Shown: positions 20,337 to 31,080, counted from the first letter of the stretch. The stretch: 64,000 nucleotides of DNA from Hexactinellida sp. DTS-2022 (GCA_028753945.1 JAPNXP010000001.1:4950501-5014500); one strand, 5' to 3'. A program made the numbers and translations. The notes: generated by a model from the letters alone, not told the origin.

Positions 20337-22364
20337 ATGTCCCACTCCGTCTCCCCGGCTGCCAGCAGTACCATCTCGGAGGGAGACGCGGCTATTGCCT
20401 ACTCAGCTGAGCTCAAGCGCTACCACACGCTGCAGCTGCGCGCAGGTACCTGTGTGCGGCTCTGGAAGTATAAGGTGCGGACTGAGGGCGCGATAGGACA
20501 CTACTACGGGTCCAGATTCGTTATAAGAGGCGGGTCTCTCGAGCTGTTCGACCCTACCAAGCTGGAGGTTAAGGTCGAGGAGCACTTAACAGCTGGTGCG
20601 ACAAACGATAACAGAGACCTGTTAGATGCCGCCAGTAACCAGAAGTTCACGAGAGGAGAAATCGAGGAGCTCAAGGAGAGCGAAGTAGCGGGCGAAGATC
20701 TGATCAGTGAGATTGTATCGGGTAGCAGCACCTTCAGTAATAAGAGTGAATTCTCACAGCTCAAGTACATCTCTAGAAAGAAAGCCAAACATTTGCCAGT
20801 AATATACATCTACCGCCCTTCCCTGCGGCATTTGGCACCCATGCACTACCACCTGCGCCCCGAGAAGATAGGGTTCCTACGGCTGGACACGGTCTCACAG
20901 TTGCTCTCACTGGCTAATGTTAGGCACGGGTCCCGACTGCTGGTCGTGGATAATTTCGGCGGTTTGATTATCGGTGGTGTTCTGGAGAGGATGGGAGGCG
21001 GGGGAAATCTCGTCGAACTCTTTACGACTGAAATTGTCCACCCGAGACCTGTACTGGCTACGTTTACCCACCTGTCCCCTCTCCACTGGGGCTGTCTATC
21101 CGCATTTCCTCTCAGGCAGCTGTCCTGCTTGAGAGACTCTATTTCTCAGGACGTACAACAGTCCAGCTTGAGAGATCCTATTTCTCAGGACGTACAACAG
21201 TCCAGCTTGAGAGACTCTATTTCTCAGGACGTACAAGAGTCCTGCTTGAGAGACTCTATTTCTCAAGACGTACAACAGTCCTGCTTGAGAGACTCTATTT
21301 CTCAAGACGTACAACAGTCCTGCTTGAGAGACTCTATTTCTCAAGACGTACAACAGTCCTGCTTGAGAGACTCTATTTCTCAGGACGTACAAGAGTCCTG
21401 CTTGAGAGACTCTATTTCTCAGGACGTACAAGAGTCCTGCTTGAGAGACTCTATTTCTCAGGACGTACAAGAGTCCTGCTTGAGAGACTCTATTTCTCAG
21501 GACGTACAAGAGTCCTGCTTGAGAGACTCTATTTCTCAAGACGTACAACAGTCCTGCTTGAGAGACTCTATTTCTCAAGACGTACAACAGTCCTGCTTGA
21601 GAGATCCTATTTCTCAGGACGTACAACAGTCCAGCTTGAGAGATCCTATTTCTCAGGACGTACAACAGTCCTGCTTGAGAGATCCTATTTCTCAGGACGT
21701 ACAACAGTCCAGCTTGAGAGATCCTATTTCTCAGGACGTACAACAGTCCAGCTTGAGAGATCCTATTTCTCAGGACGTACAACAGTCCAACTTGAGGGAC
21801 TCTATTTCTCAGGACGGCAGCTGCCCCTTACAACAGGAACCTACTCAGTCAACTGCCCTGCAGTCAGTCCCTGCTAGGTCGAGTTGTATGGATGTGGAGC
21901 CTGTACATTCTGAGGCAGATACAGCAGCAGTTACGGAGCCACTGCCTATCAATGCCCGCTACGCATCAGCTAGAGACCTGCTGCTAGAAGGGGGATTTGA
22001 GGGTATAATCCTGGCATCCAAACACAACCCAGTGCCGATCCTGGAAGCTTGCCTCCCCTTCATATCTCCCTCTAGCCCTCTCCTGGTATACTGCGTGTTC
22101 CCGGAACTGATAGCCGTCTGCAACGAGTATTTCCATCAGAGCAGAAGCATTATACTCAAGAACCTCTCCACCAGCTGGCTGAGAGCTTACCAGCCGCTCG
22201 AGTCGAAACTCCACCCAGAGATGATGTCTAACAATTGCAGGACCGGCTATCTCTTGTACGGAGTTAGAGTTAAGACCTACACAGATCCACCCGCCCCTCT
22301 GCGGGTTCCTGTTGGGTCAGAGGGGTCAGGGTCTCCTCGTAGGAAGAAGGCCAAGTTGCTGTGA
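20337..22364 (+). CDS. TRMT6: tRNA (adenine-58-N1)-methyltransferase non-catalytic subunit TRM6
   Basis: TRM6 (Gcd10) pairs with catalytic TRM61 in the nucleus to make m1A58 in tRNAs. I start at MSHSVSPAASS (20337); an upstream in-frame ATG at 20250 adds 29 unlike residues. The family pattern is clear: QLKYISRKKAKH followed by IYRPSLRHLAPMHY, then IGFLRLDTVSQLLSLANVRHGSRLLVVDNFGGLIIGGVLERMGG, the degenerate Rossmann half. The C-terminal half is at residues ~540-650 (GFEGIILASKHNPVPILEACLPF, LLVYCVFPELIAVC, STSWLRAYQPLESKLHPEMM, GYLLYGVRV). The two halves are separated by 18 tandem 13-residue repeats (about 263-495) and a Ser/Gln-rich linker. The total is 675 residues, longer than usual because of the repeats. 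The basic C-terminus PRRKKAKLL looks like a nuclear signal. There are no introns. Confidence 0.93.
   Translation: MSHSVSPAASSTISEGDAAIAYSAELKRYHTLQLRAGTCVRLWKYKVRTEGAIGHYYGSRFVIRGGSLELFDPTKLEVKVEEHLTAGATNDNRDLLDAASNQKFTRGEIEELKESEVAGEDLISEIVSGSSTFSNKSEFSQLKYISRKKAKHLPVIYIYRPSLRHLAPMHYHLRPEKIGFLRLDTVSQLLSLANVRHGSRLLVVDNFGGLIIGGVLERMGGGGNLVELFTTEIVHPRPVLATFTHLSPLHWGCLSAFPLRQLSCLRDSISQDVQQSSLRDPISQDVQQSSLRDSISQDVQESCLRDSISQDVQQSCLRDSISQDVQQSCLRDSISQDVQQSCLRDSISQDVQESCLRDSISQDVQESCLRDSISQDVQESCLRDSISQDVQESCLRDSISQDVQQSCLRDSISQDVQQSCLRDPISQDVQQSSLRDPISQDVQQSCLRDPISQDVQQSSLRDPISQDVQQSSLRDPISQDVQQSNLRDSISQDGSCPLQQEPTQSTALQSVPARSSCMDVEPVHSEADTAAVTEPLPINARYASARDLLLEGGFEGIILASKHNPVPILEACLPFISPSSPLLVYCVFPELIAVCNEYFHQSRSIILKNLSTSWLRAYQPLESKLHPEMMSNNCRTGYLLYGVRVKTYTDPPAPLRVPVGSEGSGSPRRKKAKLL
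21123..21820 (+). repeat. Coding minisatellite: 18 x 39 bp inside TRM6
   Basis: The unit encodes S(C/S)LRD(S/P)ISQDVQ(Q/E). Eighteen head-to-tail copies keep frame perfectly. Variants (SC/SS, DS/DP, QQ/QE) fall in blocks: QE copies cluster at units 7-10 and DP copies at 13-17. This suggests recent unequal exchange or slippage. The antisense strand is also open through the array, which is a consequence of the repeat and not a gene. Confidence 0.97.
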
Positions 22365-22467
22365 TATCTGTATTTTGTATTAAGAAGCTCGACATACAAT
22401 TCCACTTTTGTAGAATATGTTGGAATTAATTTTATATGATGCTGCACTTTTCAGTTAACAGTAGAAT

Positions 22468-22656
22468 CAGGGTTTCATCCAGGTACATGGTGTACGCGAC
22501 GCGCCTCCAGGCGTGTAATTTTTAAAGGGAACTTGTCTAGGCGCATAAAATCGAGAGATGCTTCCATAGACGTAATACAAATTGAGAACTTAGGTGTGTG
22601 TGAGCGAGCTTAAACTCAATCCAGGCGCACAAAGATTTTGCCTGGTTGAAAGCCTG
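22468..22656. mobile_element. hAT-like MITE downstream of TRM6
   Basis: The ends are CAGGGTTTCATCCAGG and CCTGGTTGAAAGCCTG. Flanks AGTAGAAT and AGTAGAAC (22460-22467, 22657-22664) agree at 7 of 8 bases. Internal CCAGGCG motifs are repeated. Confidence 0.83.
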
Positions 22657-22664
22657 AGTAGAAC

Positions 22665-24458
22665 CTCGTTAGTACGAACACGGTTTATATATGGTTGCTT
22701 AAATTAATACAGTATGGAAGGCATTAAATTTCCTTTTCCCATTGCCATCGAAATTGTCTGCTGGGTTAAAACCATGCGAGGCGCCAGGTTTTTCGAACTT
22801 GGGGGGGGGGGGGCAGAGGGAGGGCAACCAATTTTTCAGGTGGGCTTTTTCCTCCGTCAAAATTTATCTGAACACAATGGAGCTACGATGAACTTGTCAT
22901 TCTAACAAACTATCCAAGGATTTTTCAAATTAGATTTGTTTATATTTCCGTTAATAAATAAGCATTATATGTACAAATAATGTTATGCTTGAAGAAAATA
23001 ATTATCAAATTTTTTTTCCAGGTATTTAGCAATGAAAATCCAGGGAATCCCCGTTATCCTAAGGAAAACATAACTTGTAATTCTTAAGAAACTGAAAAAA
23101 ACTGGTTAGATACGGTTGATACAAACGGAAAAATATCTGAAAGTTGCATGTAAACTGCAATAATACGCGTGTCAAAGCCACACCCAATTTTTTACCTGCC
23201 AACTCCCAGAAAATTTACCCATGGTCCACCCGTTCAGATTCGTATTTAGTCCACTAGAGTCCACAAACTCCGTATATCACTTCTGACAGTGACTAATATC
23301 TGTATTTAGTAATAGAAAGTATTTAAATTACCGTATCTATAAGCGATTATTGTTGTTTTCGCCATTTTGGAACCAAAGAAATTTATGAGTTTTGGATTAT
23401 ATCACTTGTCACATTTATTAATTAAAGTCGATTGATAATCGTGTAGGGCTTATATTCGAAAAGATGTGTTACTCTGGGCAGTGGTAATATTTTTATTTGC
23501 TAGTTTTGGGGAACGATTATTCGAGGGGGGGGGGGATACTATTCCAGTCAGATATACGGTAACGGTAACAATATGTATGTTCTCGATGAAAATCGAAAAG
23601 TGTTAAAAAATATTAGACATTCGTTCTTATAGAAATGTGTCCAGGGGAATGAGTCAATTTTCAGGGAATTCTTGGCATGAGTCCAGGGATTAGCCTGGGC
23701 TAAGTTATCAGATAAGATTTTAACTTGAGAATACCCTAAAGATACAGTTAGCACCTCTCCAGCGGGCTTAACAGTCTCTAATTTAGGCAAATTCACATAT
23801 TATTGTACAGGTACTATTTAATCGGTCACTTATGTATGCTGTTCAAAATTCAAACAGTTCAGTTTTTAGAAATTGGCATAACTCTTATCTTTCAAACAAT
23901 TACTTTTGAAATTTGAATGTATTATTGATTGGACCTTTTTAACAAATAGATAATTGTCTTATATTTGCGTTCAAAATAACGTTCGCTCGTTTGCAAGATA
24001 CAAGTGCAAATATGGTAATTAGATATCGATTGGCTCTACATCCATTCTAATTCAACATCTGATATGTGATATCAAACTGATACATATAATATCGATAATG
24101 AGTTTATAGGCATATACACTCAAGATATTTTATTATTGTTCAATAGAGTGGCGGAGCAGTTGGTCTCAATCATAATTTTTCTACTATTAGATATAGATAC
24201 GAATTCGTTTACAAACCTTCGTCCCGATAAACCAACTTCTCGTTTATCCGTCTCCCGATAAGCGATCTCTCCAACGTACATATTGATTAATTAATCTTAT
24301 AAATGCCAGACATGCAGTCTATAATACTACACCAAGCAGTTTGCTGTTTGATTTTGCGCCAAAATTGATCGATTAGGTTTGGAATATGTTCTCTATGTAA
24401 ATTAATTTTTATAATTTTCTGCTTTCCTGTCATTAGTCCCCTGTACATAAACTATATA
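22665..24458. other. Intergenic DNA between TRM6 and the ACBP gene
   Basis: There are G-runs at about 22801-22813 and 23525-23534, possibly within decayed G-tract MITEs. I found no supported gene and no delimitable element. The open frame 23548-23796 (-) is unsupported. Confidence 0.4.
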
Positions 24459-24788
24459 ATGGCATCTGCTGGTGATATTCCTACCAAATTTCAAAAGGCT
24501 GCGGACTTTATCCGCTCCCTGCCCGCGGAGGGAAAGATTCAGCCCTCCCAGGAGGTGAAGCTGAAGTTCTACTCCCACTACAAGCAGGGGACCATTGGGA
24601 AGTGTGATATGCCTCGACCAGGCATGATTGAATTTACTGCGAAAGCCAAATGGGACGCTTGGAATGCTCTCGGGGACATGAGCAAGGAGGACGCAATGAA
24701 GGAGTATATCAAGGCAATGATTGCTGTTATGAATGAGAATGAGAAGACTCCTGAAACTGAAACTCTTCTCAAAGAATTAGCTCTTTGA
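24459..24788 (+). CDS. Acyl-CoA-binding protein (diazepam-binding inhibitor family)
   Basis: This is a small cytosolic carrier of medium- and long-chain acyl-CoA esters. It is 109 residues, slightly longer than the usual 86-90, with an extra C-terminal tail ([13 protein letters not shown]). The family signature is present: [12 protein letters not shown] at residues 11-22, [13 protein letters not shown] at 37-49 (the YKQATxGD region, with acyl-CoA-contacting Tyr and Lys), and [23 protein letters not shown] at 62-84. The start MASAGD is the only reasonable one. It has no intron. The function follows from strong family resemblance. Confidence 0.95.
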   Translation: MASAGDIPTKFQKAADFIRSLPAEGKIQPSQEVKLKFYSHYKQGTIGKCDMPRPGMIEFTAKAKWDAWNALGDMSKEDAMKEYIKAMIAVMNENEKTPETETLLKELAL

Positions 24789-25220
24789 AAAAATGGAGTT
24801 TTATTCGAACTTACAGTGTAGTTAGTAGTTACTTGTGCTTATACAAGAATTCATATTGTTTATTTGTAGATTGTTTCCTTTTGAACTAGTGATAATAATA
24901 TTTATTGAATAGTCCCTCTTAAGGCAAAAGTTAAAATCCCGGTCTTCAATTTCCATAGTGCATAGACATATTTCAGTGAGTACTGAACAACAATCGGGGT
25001 AAATATCTGACGTTTTAGACAACTCCCTTAATAATAAAGGCAGCATATCCTCCGATAAAAGCTAGTCGTCTTGTGTCTGAATTCAGGAAAAAATCATCTT
25101 CATGGGTTTCGAAGCTGCTGATAAATTCTATAATTGAATCTCTATCTTTACGGACATAATATTTCCTATTGTACAACATGAAAATATTAGACTGTTTAAC
25201 GAAATAGAAACAAACGTATA

Positions 25221-25553
25221 CAGTGGAGTCTCTGAATAACGGACACGTTGGGGGCATGGATTTTGTCCGTTGTAGAGAGATGTCCGCTTCTCGGAGTCTG
25301 GTCCTTAACTATTTAATAGGCGTAGCACGCGGTCCGGCAGCTCCGGCCAAGGCCGGACCACTTTTCATTTATTCTACTATATTATATAGGAGGGTCCGGT
25401 TTTGGCCGGACCACTTTAACTGTTTGACCGGAGAGTTTTTAGAGCCGTGCGACGCCCGTGTATTACATGCATAAAAATTATTTCCGTTCCACGAGGTCTG
25501 TCCGTTGTAGAGGGGCTGCCCGCTTCTCGGAGTGTCCTTTTGGGAGACTACTG
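25221..25553. mobile_element. pogo/Tigger-like MITE, itself interrupted
   Basis: The ends CAGTGGAGTCTCTGAATAAC and the inverted CTCCCAAAAGGACAC/...GACTACTG are flanked by TA. The middle (about 25310-25480) contains a GC-richer insert with GGTCCGG...CCGGACC inverted motifs that looks like another element. It is non-coding. Confidence 0.75.
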
Positions 25554-25771
25554 TAGTTTAATTATCCCGTGAAGCACTCATTGAACCGTGGTAACGTAGT
25601 TATATATTTTGTACTCGGCAGTTTTCTCAATTTTCAAATAGACTTTATCAATTTACAATATTTAAGAAATATCTACATTACTGGTGTACATAACATTAAC
25701 TAATGAATGTTTAACTAAACTTTATTACGACTAGTTCTTAATTGGTTAGGCATTTTGTATATACTAAAGCC

Positions 25772-26196
25772 CAGTGGTCGACAAAATGAAATTTTGATGG
25801 TGGCTAATTAAGCCACCACTTCACTTTTTCTGGTAGCTAGATAATAAATAAATGATGCCGTAAAACAACACTAATGTTAATACCAGAGGCGGAGCCAGGA
25901 TTTTTCGGCAGGGGGACACTCGGGGGGGCAGAGGGGTTTCAGGAGGAATGTCTATGAGGATTTTATGCTCACCGGGGGGCAGCCTCAAATCAGGGGGGAA
26001 TGATGCCCCCCTGCCCCCCCCCCCCTGGATCCGCCTCTGGTTAATACAAATGATACAGCGAAAAATATAATCTCCTCAAAGTCAAATTATTCACAATTTA
26101 TGGTAGATTATTTAAGCCACCAAAGGAAAAATTTGCTGGCTTAAATAAGATTTTTGGTGGCTAACGCCACCAAACCACCTGATTTGTCGAGCACTG
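25772..26196. mobile_element. hAT-like MITE (outer of a nested pair)
   Basis: The ends are CAGTGGTCGACAAA and TTTGTCGAGCACTG, with the exact 8-bp duplication CTAAAGCC at 25764-25771 and 26197-26204. Subterminal inverted motifs GGTGGCTAA...TTAGCCACC are repeated. A second hAT MITE is inserted in the centre. Confidence 0.93.
25884..26039. mobile_element. hAT-like MITE (inner of a nested pair)
   Basis: The ends are CAGAGGCGGAGCCAGGAT and ATCCGCCTCTG, with the exact duplication GTTAATAC at 25876-25883 and 26040-26047. It is a 156-bp element with G- and C-tracts. It shares its GGCGGA...TCCGCC ends and its tract structure with the MITE at 9014-9287. Confidence 0.95.
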
Positions 26197-26371
26197 CTAA
26201 AGCCGTTCCAAACTGAAATTTATTTTTATGTAATAATCCATAGTCCCGTAATGCAGTGTCAAGCTTTGAACCTTCCCGTGAAACGAAAATTTTAATATCT
26301 ACTCTAGACTCGTTTGATCTGATTTGAGTATTTTACTTCTGCCCCTTAAGCTAGCAGAGTTGCTGAGTATT

Positions 26372-26626
26372 ATGAATGCAGATAAGCTAGACCCAGAGAT
26401 TCAGAGGATGCTGGCTGTGGAGTCCCAGCAAGCTAAGTTCATGCGAGACGTACACAGATTCACAGATATATGTTGGGAGCGTTGTATTGATAAACCTGGC
26501 AATAAGCTAGATAGTAAGAACGAAACTTGCCTAAAGAACTGTGTGGAGAGGTTCATTGACACTTCTCACTTTATACTGACACGACTCGAGAACAAAAGCA
26601 GACACTCAGAAGAAGCTCAATTCTGA
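26372..26626 (+). CDS. Small Tim chaperone, TIMM8-type
   Basis: This is a mitochondrial intermembrane-space chaperone that, with a Tim13-type partner, escorts hydrophobic precursors to the TIM22 complex. It is 84 residues from ATG 26372; the frame is open upstream but has no other ATG. The twin CX3C motif is complete: C34-WER-C38 and C53-LKN-C57, spaced by 14 residues. It is flanked by the family pattern FMRDVHRFTDICWERCIDKPG and LKNCVERFIDTSHFILTRLENK, which matches Tim8 better than Tim9, 10 or 13. Length is normal. There is no presequence, as expected for import by the MIA40 disulfide relay. No introns are visible. Confidence 0.93.
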   Translation: MNADKLDPEIQRMLAVESQQAKFMRDVHRFTDICWERCIDKPGNKLDSKNETCLKNCVERFIDTSHFILTRLENKSRHSEEAQF

Positions 26627-26936
26627 AATACCACTTTCTTCAATTTTTTGTTCATTTATTTTAATTGTAGTTTAGTTAAATTAAATCAAACAATAGATTT
26701 TGCTGATATAATAGTTAATACGTATAGTGGACACACTATATAATAATTCACGGGGATAGGAAATATGTTCTTATAGACAAAGCCTTGTAATACGAACACG
26801 GATAGGGCGAAATTTCTGTTAAGGAATGCAAGGTTTAATTCCCAAACCTATACAAATGCATACAAGTGACTCCGGAGATTCGACGGTCCCCATTGTTCAT
26901 ATTAGCCAGATTATTCTGTGTATATCTAATTTGTTG

Positions 26937-27323
26937 TACCTTATTATAGGAAATTAACGCGCCATTAAATTAATGCGAAGGAAATTAACGCGAATTGGAG
27001 CTGAACATTTTCAAATACATGAAATTAACGCGAATAAATTTTAGAAAAAAAATCAGGATTATTAATCTCCTGATTAAATACTATTTACTGTGCCCAAATA
27101 GGTTTCCAATCTACTTGATAGACATGGTATATCCTTTCAACCTAGTTGCACATCTGAAAATATGTAGCTCGGAAGTTTGTCCATCCATTGTATAATTTTG
27201 CTAAATAGCAGGAAATTAAGGTCATGGAAATTAACGCTCCATGAAATTATCGCGAAGGAAATTAACGCGATTTGGAGAAATTCGCGTTAATTTCATGGCG
27301 CGTTAATTTCCTATAATAAGGTA
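26937..27323. mobile_element. TIR element with GGAAATTAACGCG repeats
   Basis: TACCTTATTATAGGAAATTA at the left is inverted at the right (TAATTTCCTATAATAAGGTA). Both ends carry several copies of GGAAATTAACGCGA or its complement. The transposon class is undetermined. Target duplication could not be separated from the ends. The open frame at 26995-27195 is chance. Confidence 0.75.
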
Positions 27324-27415
27324 GGTGTACTATACATTGTAGTAATTACTGCAAGTCAAACCTTAGGTCTGTACAACACAATACTTAATTTGTATCAATA
27401 GTTTTAATATTACAC

Positions 27416-27965
27416 GAGCCCTTCAGGTCTCGGTCGCTTTGCGACAGATCGGTGCTACGCACCTCAAGTTAACGGCCGCTACGCGGCCTTACTCCTCACT
27501 AAACAATTGATTACATAGTTAGTAATATTTGTCATAGTTATATACTTATAATAAGCGTTGAAAGCTTGCTTCTAAGTTTTTGAATTTTCATTAATTTGTT
27601 TACCTATTTTGTGTAAACAACAACAAAAAATATTCATATTACAAATTTATAAACGCGAAATTCGTGTTCAGCATACTTGTTTACCTATAATACCTGTTGA
27701 AAGCAAACTTCTAGGTTGATTTTGAATTTTCATTAATTTGTTTACCTATTTGTGCAAACAACAACAACAAATATTCATATTACAAATTTATAAACGCGAA
27801 ATTCGGGTTCAACATACTTGTTTACCTATTATAACATTTGTTTACCCATTATAACATTTGGAATTTAGTTATATCTCCTATATAAATGCGGTTTCTATTC
27901 CCCCATCACTTTAATACAATCCGGACAAACAAACAAACAAACAACAATCGAGATTTAATAATATA
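27416..27965. mobile_element. Helitron/HINE-like element, copy 1 of a tandem pair
   Basis: It starts ACGAGCCCTTCAGGTCTCGG and then shows three successive hairpins (GTCGCTTTGCGAC, GGTGCTACGCACC, GGCCGCTACGCGGCC). About two 150-bp core units follow. It ends with CAATCCGGACAAACAAACAA and TCGAGATTTAATAATATAG. The next copy begins at the very next base. No coding sequence is present. Confidence 0.55.
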
Positions 27966-29246
27966 GACGAGCCCTTCGGTCTCGGTCGCTTTGCGACAGA
28001 TCGGTGCTACGCACCTCAAGTTAACGGCCGCTATGCGGCCTTACTCCTCACTAAACAATTGATTACATAGTTAGTAATATTTGTCATAGTTATATACTTA
28101 TAATACCCGTTAAAAGCTAACTTCTGGACTGAATTTGAATTTTTATTAATTGTTTACCTATTTGTGTAAACAACAACAACAACAAATATTCATATTACAA
28201 ATTTATAAACGCGAAATTCGGGTTCAACATACTTGTTTACCTAATAGTTAGTAATATTTGTCATAGTTATATACTTATAATACCCGTTAAAAGCTAACTT
28301 CTGGACTGAATTTGAATTTTTATTAATTGTTTACCTATTTGTGTAAACAACAACAACAAATATTCATACTATAAATTTAGAAATGCGAAATTCGTCTTCA
28401 GCATAATTGTTTACCTATAATACCCGTTAAAAGCTAACTTCTAGGTTGATTTTGAATTTCATTAATTTGTTTACCTATTTTGTGTAAACAACAACAACAA
28501 ATATTAATATTAGAAATTTATAAATGCGAAATTCGTCTTCAGCATAATTGTTTACCTATAATACCCGTTAAAAGCTAACTTCTAGGTTGATTTTGAATTT
28601 CATAATTTGTTTACCTATTTTGTGTCAACAACAACAACAAATATTAATATTATAAATTTATTAATGCCAAATTCGTGTTCAGCATACTTGTTAACCTATA
28701 ATACCCGTTGAAAGCTAACTTCTAGGTTGATTTTGAATTTCATAATTTGTTTACCTATTTTGTGGCAGCAACAACAACAAATATTCATATTATAAATTTA
28801 TAAATGCGAAATTCGTGTTCAGCATACTTGTTTACCTATAATACCCGTTGAAAGCTAACTTCTAGGTTGATTTTGAATTTCATTAATTTGTTTACTTATT
28901 TGTGTCAACAACAACAATAAATACGTATTCATATTAGAAATTTGTAAACGCGAAATTCGTAATCAGCATACTTGTTTACCTATAATACCCGTTGGAAGCT
29001 AGCCTCTTGGTTCAGTTTTAATTTCATTAATTTGTTTACCTATTTTGTAAACAACAACAATAAATATTCATATCAGAAATTATAAACGCGAAATTCGAGA
29101 TCAGCATACTTGTTTACCTATAATACCCATTGGAAGTTAGTTTCTATCTCATATATAAATGCGGTTTCTGTTCCCCTAACACTTTAATACAATCCGGACA
29201 AACAAACAAACAAACAAACAATAATCGAGATTTAATAATATAGATA
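27966..29246. mobile_element. Helitron/HINE-like element with large tandem core, copy 2
   Basis: It has the same start (ACGAGCCCTTCGGTCTCGG plus three hairpins) and the same end (CAATCCGGACAAACAAACAA...TTTAATAATATAGA) as the adjacent copy. Here the core is amplified to roughly nine units of about 140-150 bp, each containing CTAACTTCTAGGTTGATTTT, ACAACAACAACAAATATTCA, GCGAAATTCG and TTGTTTACCTATAATACCCG. Copy-number variation in the core is typical of Helitron-derived DINE/HINE elements. Confidence 0.55.
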
Positions 29247-29249
29247 TTG

Positions 29250-29850
29250 CATACTTGCCAACCGCAACCCTCCACAAAACATGGACTATCCTGGGATATA
29301 TAGGTATTGAACATTTATACTGGCTCAGAGTTAGACCAGGTAAAATAAATAAATTGATTATCATCCGGATTTTTTTAGAAAAATACGGACGGCAGACGGG
29401 ATTTTGTTTTTATTTTTTACTCCCATTAATATGCAAATAAGATTATCCGATGCCACCAATAAATCAAAATATTTAATTAAATTAGAAAATCACATAATAA
29501 TGCCCAAATAATGCTCTAAAATTCAAGACTTACTAAAAATGGATACATTAGGAATACTTTATACAAGTTTATAGCTAATATTTTGTGCAATTATGTTCAT
29601 AAGATAATAATAAAATATTTCCGGACGTGGGTAAAAATTGGGACGGGCGGGGATGATAAACAAGTTTTTATTCTATACATATGGCCTTATATACAATGCA
29701 TTATGAGTATCCATTTTTCAAGAATTTGACAACTGAAATCCCGGGAAACCCTAATTCCAGGGATTTTAGCATAATTAATAACCAGGTAAATTTTGTACGT
29801 TCTTTACTTGTATAGAAATAACTAAATAAGTATATACCACAACTGACTCA
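29250..29850. other. Intergenic DNA upstream of eS24
   Basis: It begins with CATACTTGCCAACC, the same end as the MITE at 6559. The far end of such an element was not found. The remainder is AT-rich with nothing further recognised. Confidence 0.4.
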
Positions 29851-29852
29851 CT

Positions 29853-30239
29853 ATGACTGAAGTTGTGATCCGTACCAAGAAGATGATGAAGAACCGGCTT
29901 CTGAACCGTAAGCAGATGGTCCTGGATGTTATCCATCCTGGCAAACCGCCGGTATCCAAGGAGGAGATCAGAAAGAAGCTGGCTAAGAAATTCAAGACGA
30001 CTCCTGACGTCATTTTCTGCTTCGGGTTCCGTACAGCCTACGGGGGCGGCAGGAGCACTGGGTTCGCTCTCATTTACGATTCAATGTCCTCTGCAAAGTA
30101 TGCGGAACCTAAGTACCGCCTGATTAGACAGGGAGGGGAGAAGGTAAAGCGACCGTCTCGCAAGCAGAGGAAGGACCGTAAGAATAGGATGAAGAAGGTT
30201 AGGGGGACAAAGGAAAGGAAGACCACTTCTAAAAAGTGA
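29853..30239 (+). CDS. RPS24: 40S ribosomal protein eS24 (RPS24)
   Basis: This is a component of the small ribosomal subunit. It is 128 residues, close to the usual ~130. Family segments are in order: [44 protein letters not shown] at the start, then [42 protein letters not shown], and the basic tail [21 protein letters not shown]. The ATG at 29853 gives the expected [10 protein letters not shown] start. The gene is uninterrupted here, whereas RPS24 has introns in many animals. I see no poly-A tail or target duplication that would mark it as a retrocopy, and it is intact, so I take it as the working gene. Confidence 0.97.
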   Translation: MTEVVIRTKKMMKNRLLNRKQMVLDVIHPGKPPVSKEEIRKKLAKKFKTTPDVIFCFGFRTAYGGGRSTGFALIYDSMSSAKYAEPKYRLIRQGGEKVKRPSRKQRKDRKNRMKKVRGTKERKTTSKK

Positions 30240-31080
30240 TTTTATGAATGGTATAATTAGTTCTTTGTACCTCTTCTAGTGCCAATTGATAACTCTATTA
30301 TAGTTATGTATGTGATTAGTTGAGTATTAAATTAGTTCGATTAGGATTTTCTAATTCATTTAAGTTTCTATTAATGCACTAAAAGCAAATCAATTTTGCA
30401 CTAAACAGTCGAATTTTTTTTTAAACCGGTCGAAACCAGATTTTTTTAAATTTTGTTTTTTTCTAATTAACTATTTATTCTAAATGTGTAAGAAATTCCA
30501 AATTAGGTTTAATTTCAATCGGTTTATTCTAACTATCGGATTTTTAGTGTGCTTCTAGTAAAAAACGCTGTAGTACAGGGTTTTTTAAGGCCTATCTTGG
30601 TGTAAAATTTGCACCAAGATTTTTGAATTTATACCACGATTTGGGTCGGCCGCGGCCAATGTAGTGTTGAGTTACACCAAGGCCGCGCTGAGTTACACCA
30701 AAGGTCTCAACCTTAATAAAAACCTGTTATAGTAGAGTCCTACTACAGTTTTATAACTATAAGTGCACAGTATTGAAATCGTTCTGATGAGTTCCGGCCA
30801 GCCGGCTGTACGCGATCGCCTGACTAAACCATTGGGGATAGAGATTTATATAGAGAATTTCCTGGAGATGATCACCTCGAAGCCTGAATTCTCAATTTTG
30901 TCTTTGTTAGTCAGTTATATCGAAATTTGTGTTTTGGTCTAGTGACTCTTTGATAATACGAATTAGCAATTGAAAATATAGAGGTTGTATTCTGCTAAGG
31001 ATGTTCTTTCTATATATCAATTACAATGAACAGGTCGCTTTTATTAACGATTTTTACGTAAATCAGGCATCTCCATATTG
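30240..31080. other. AT-rich intergenic DNA
   Basis: A stretch at 30590-30720 has repeated GGTGTAA...TTACACC and GGCCGCGGCC motifs and may be a decayed MITE. No gene is supported. Confidence 0.35.

Noticed and set aside
21096..21782. 228-codon antisense open frame of repeated YVLRNRISQAGLL
   Set aside because: It is the complement of the TRM6 coding minisatellite. Openness follows from the repeat unit, and the sense strand has clear homology.
29853..30239. eS24 as a processed pseudogene
   Set aside because: The frame is intact, there is no poly-A tail or flanking duplication, and neighbouring host genes are intronless too.
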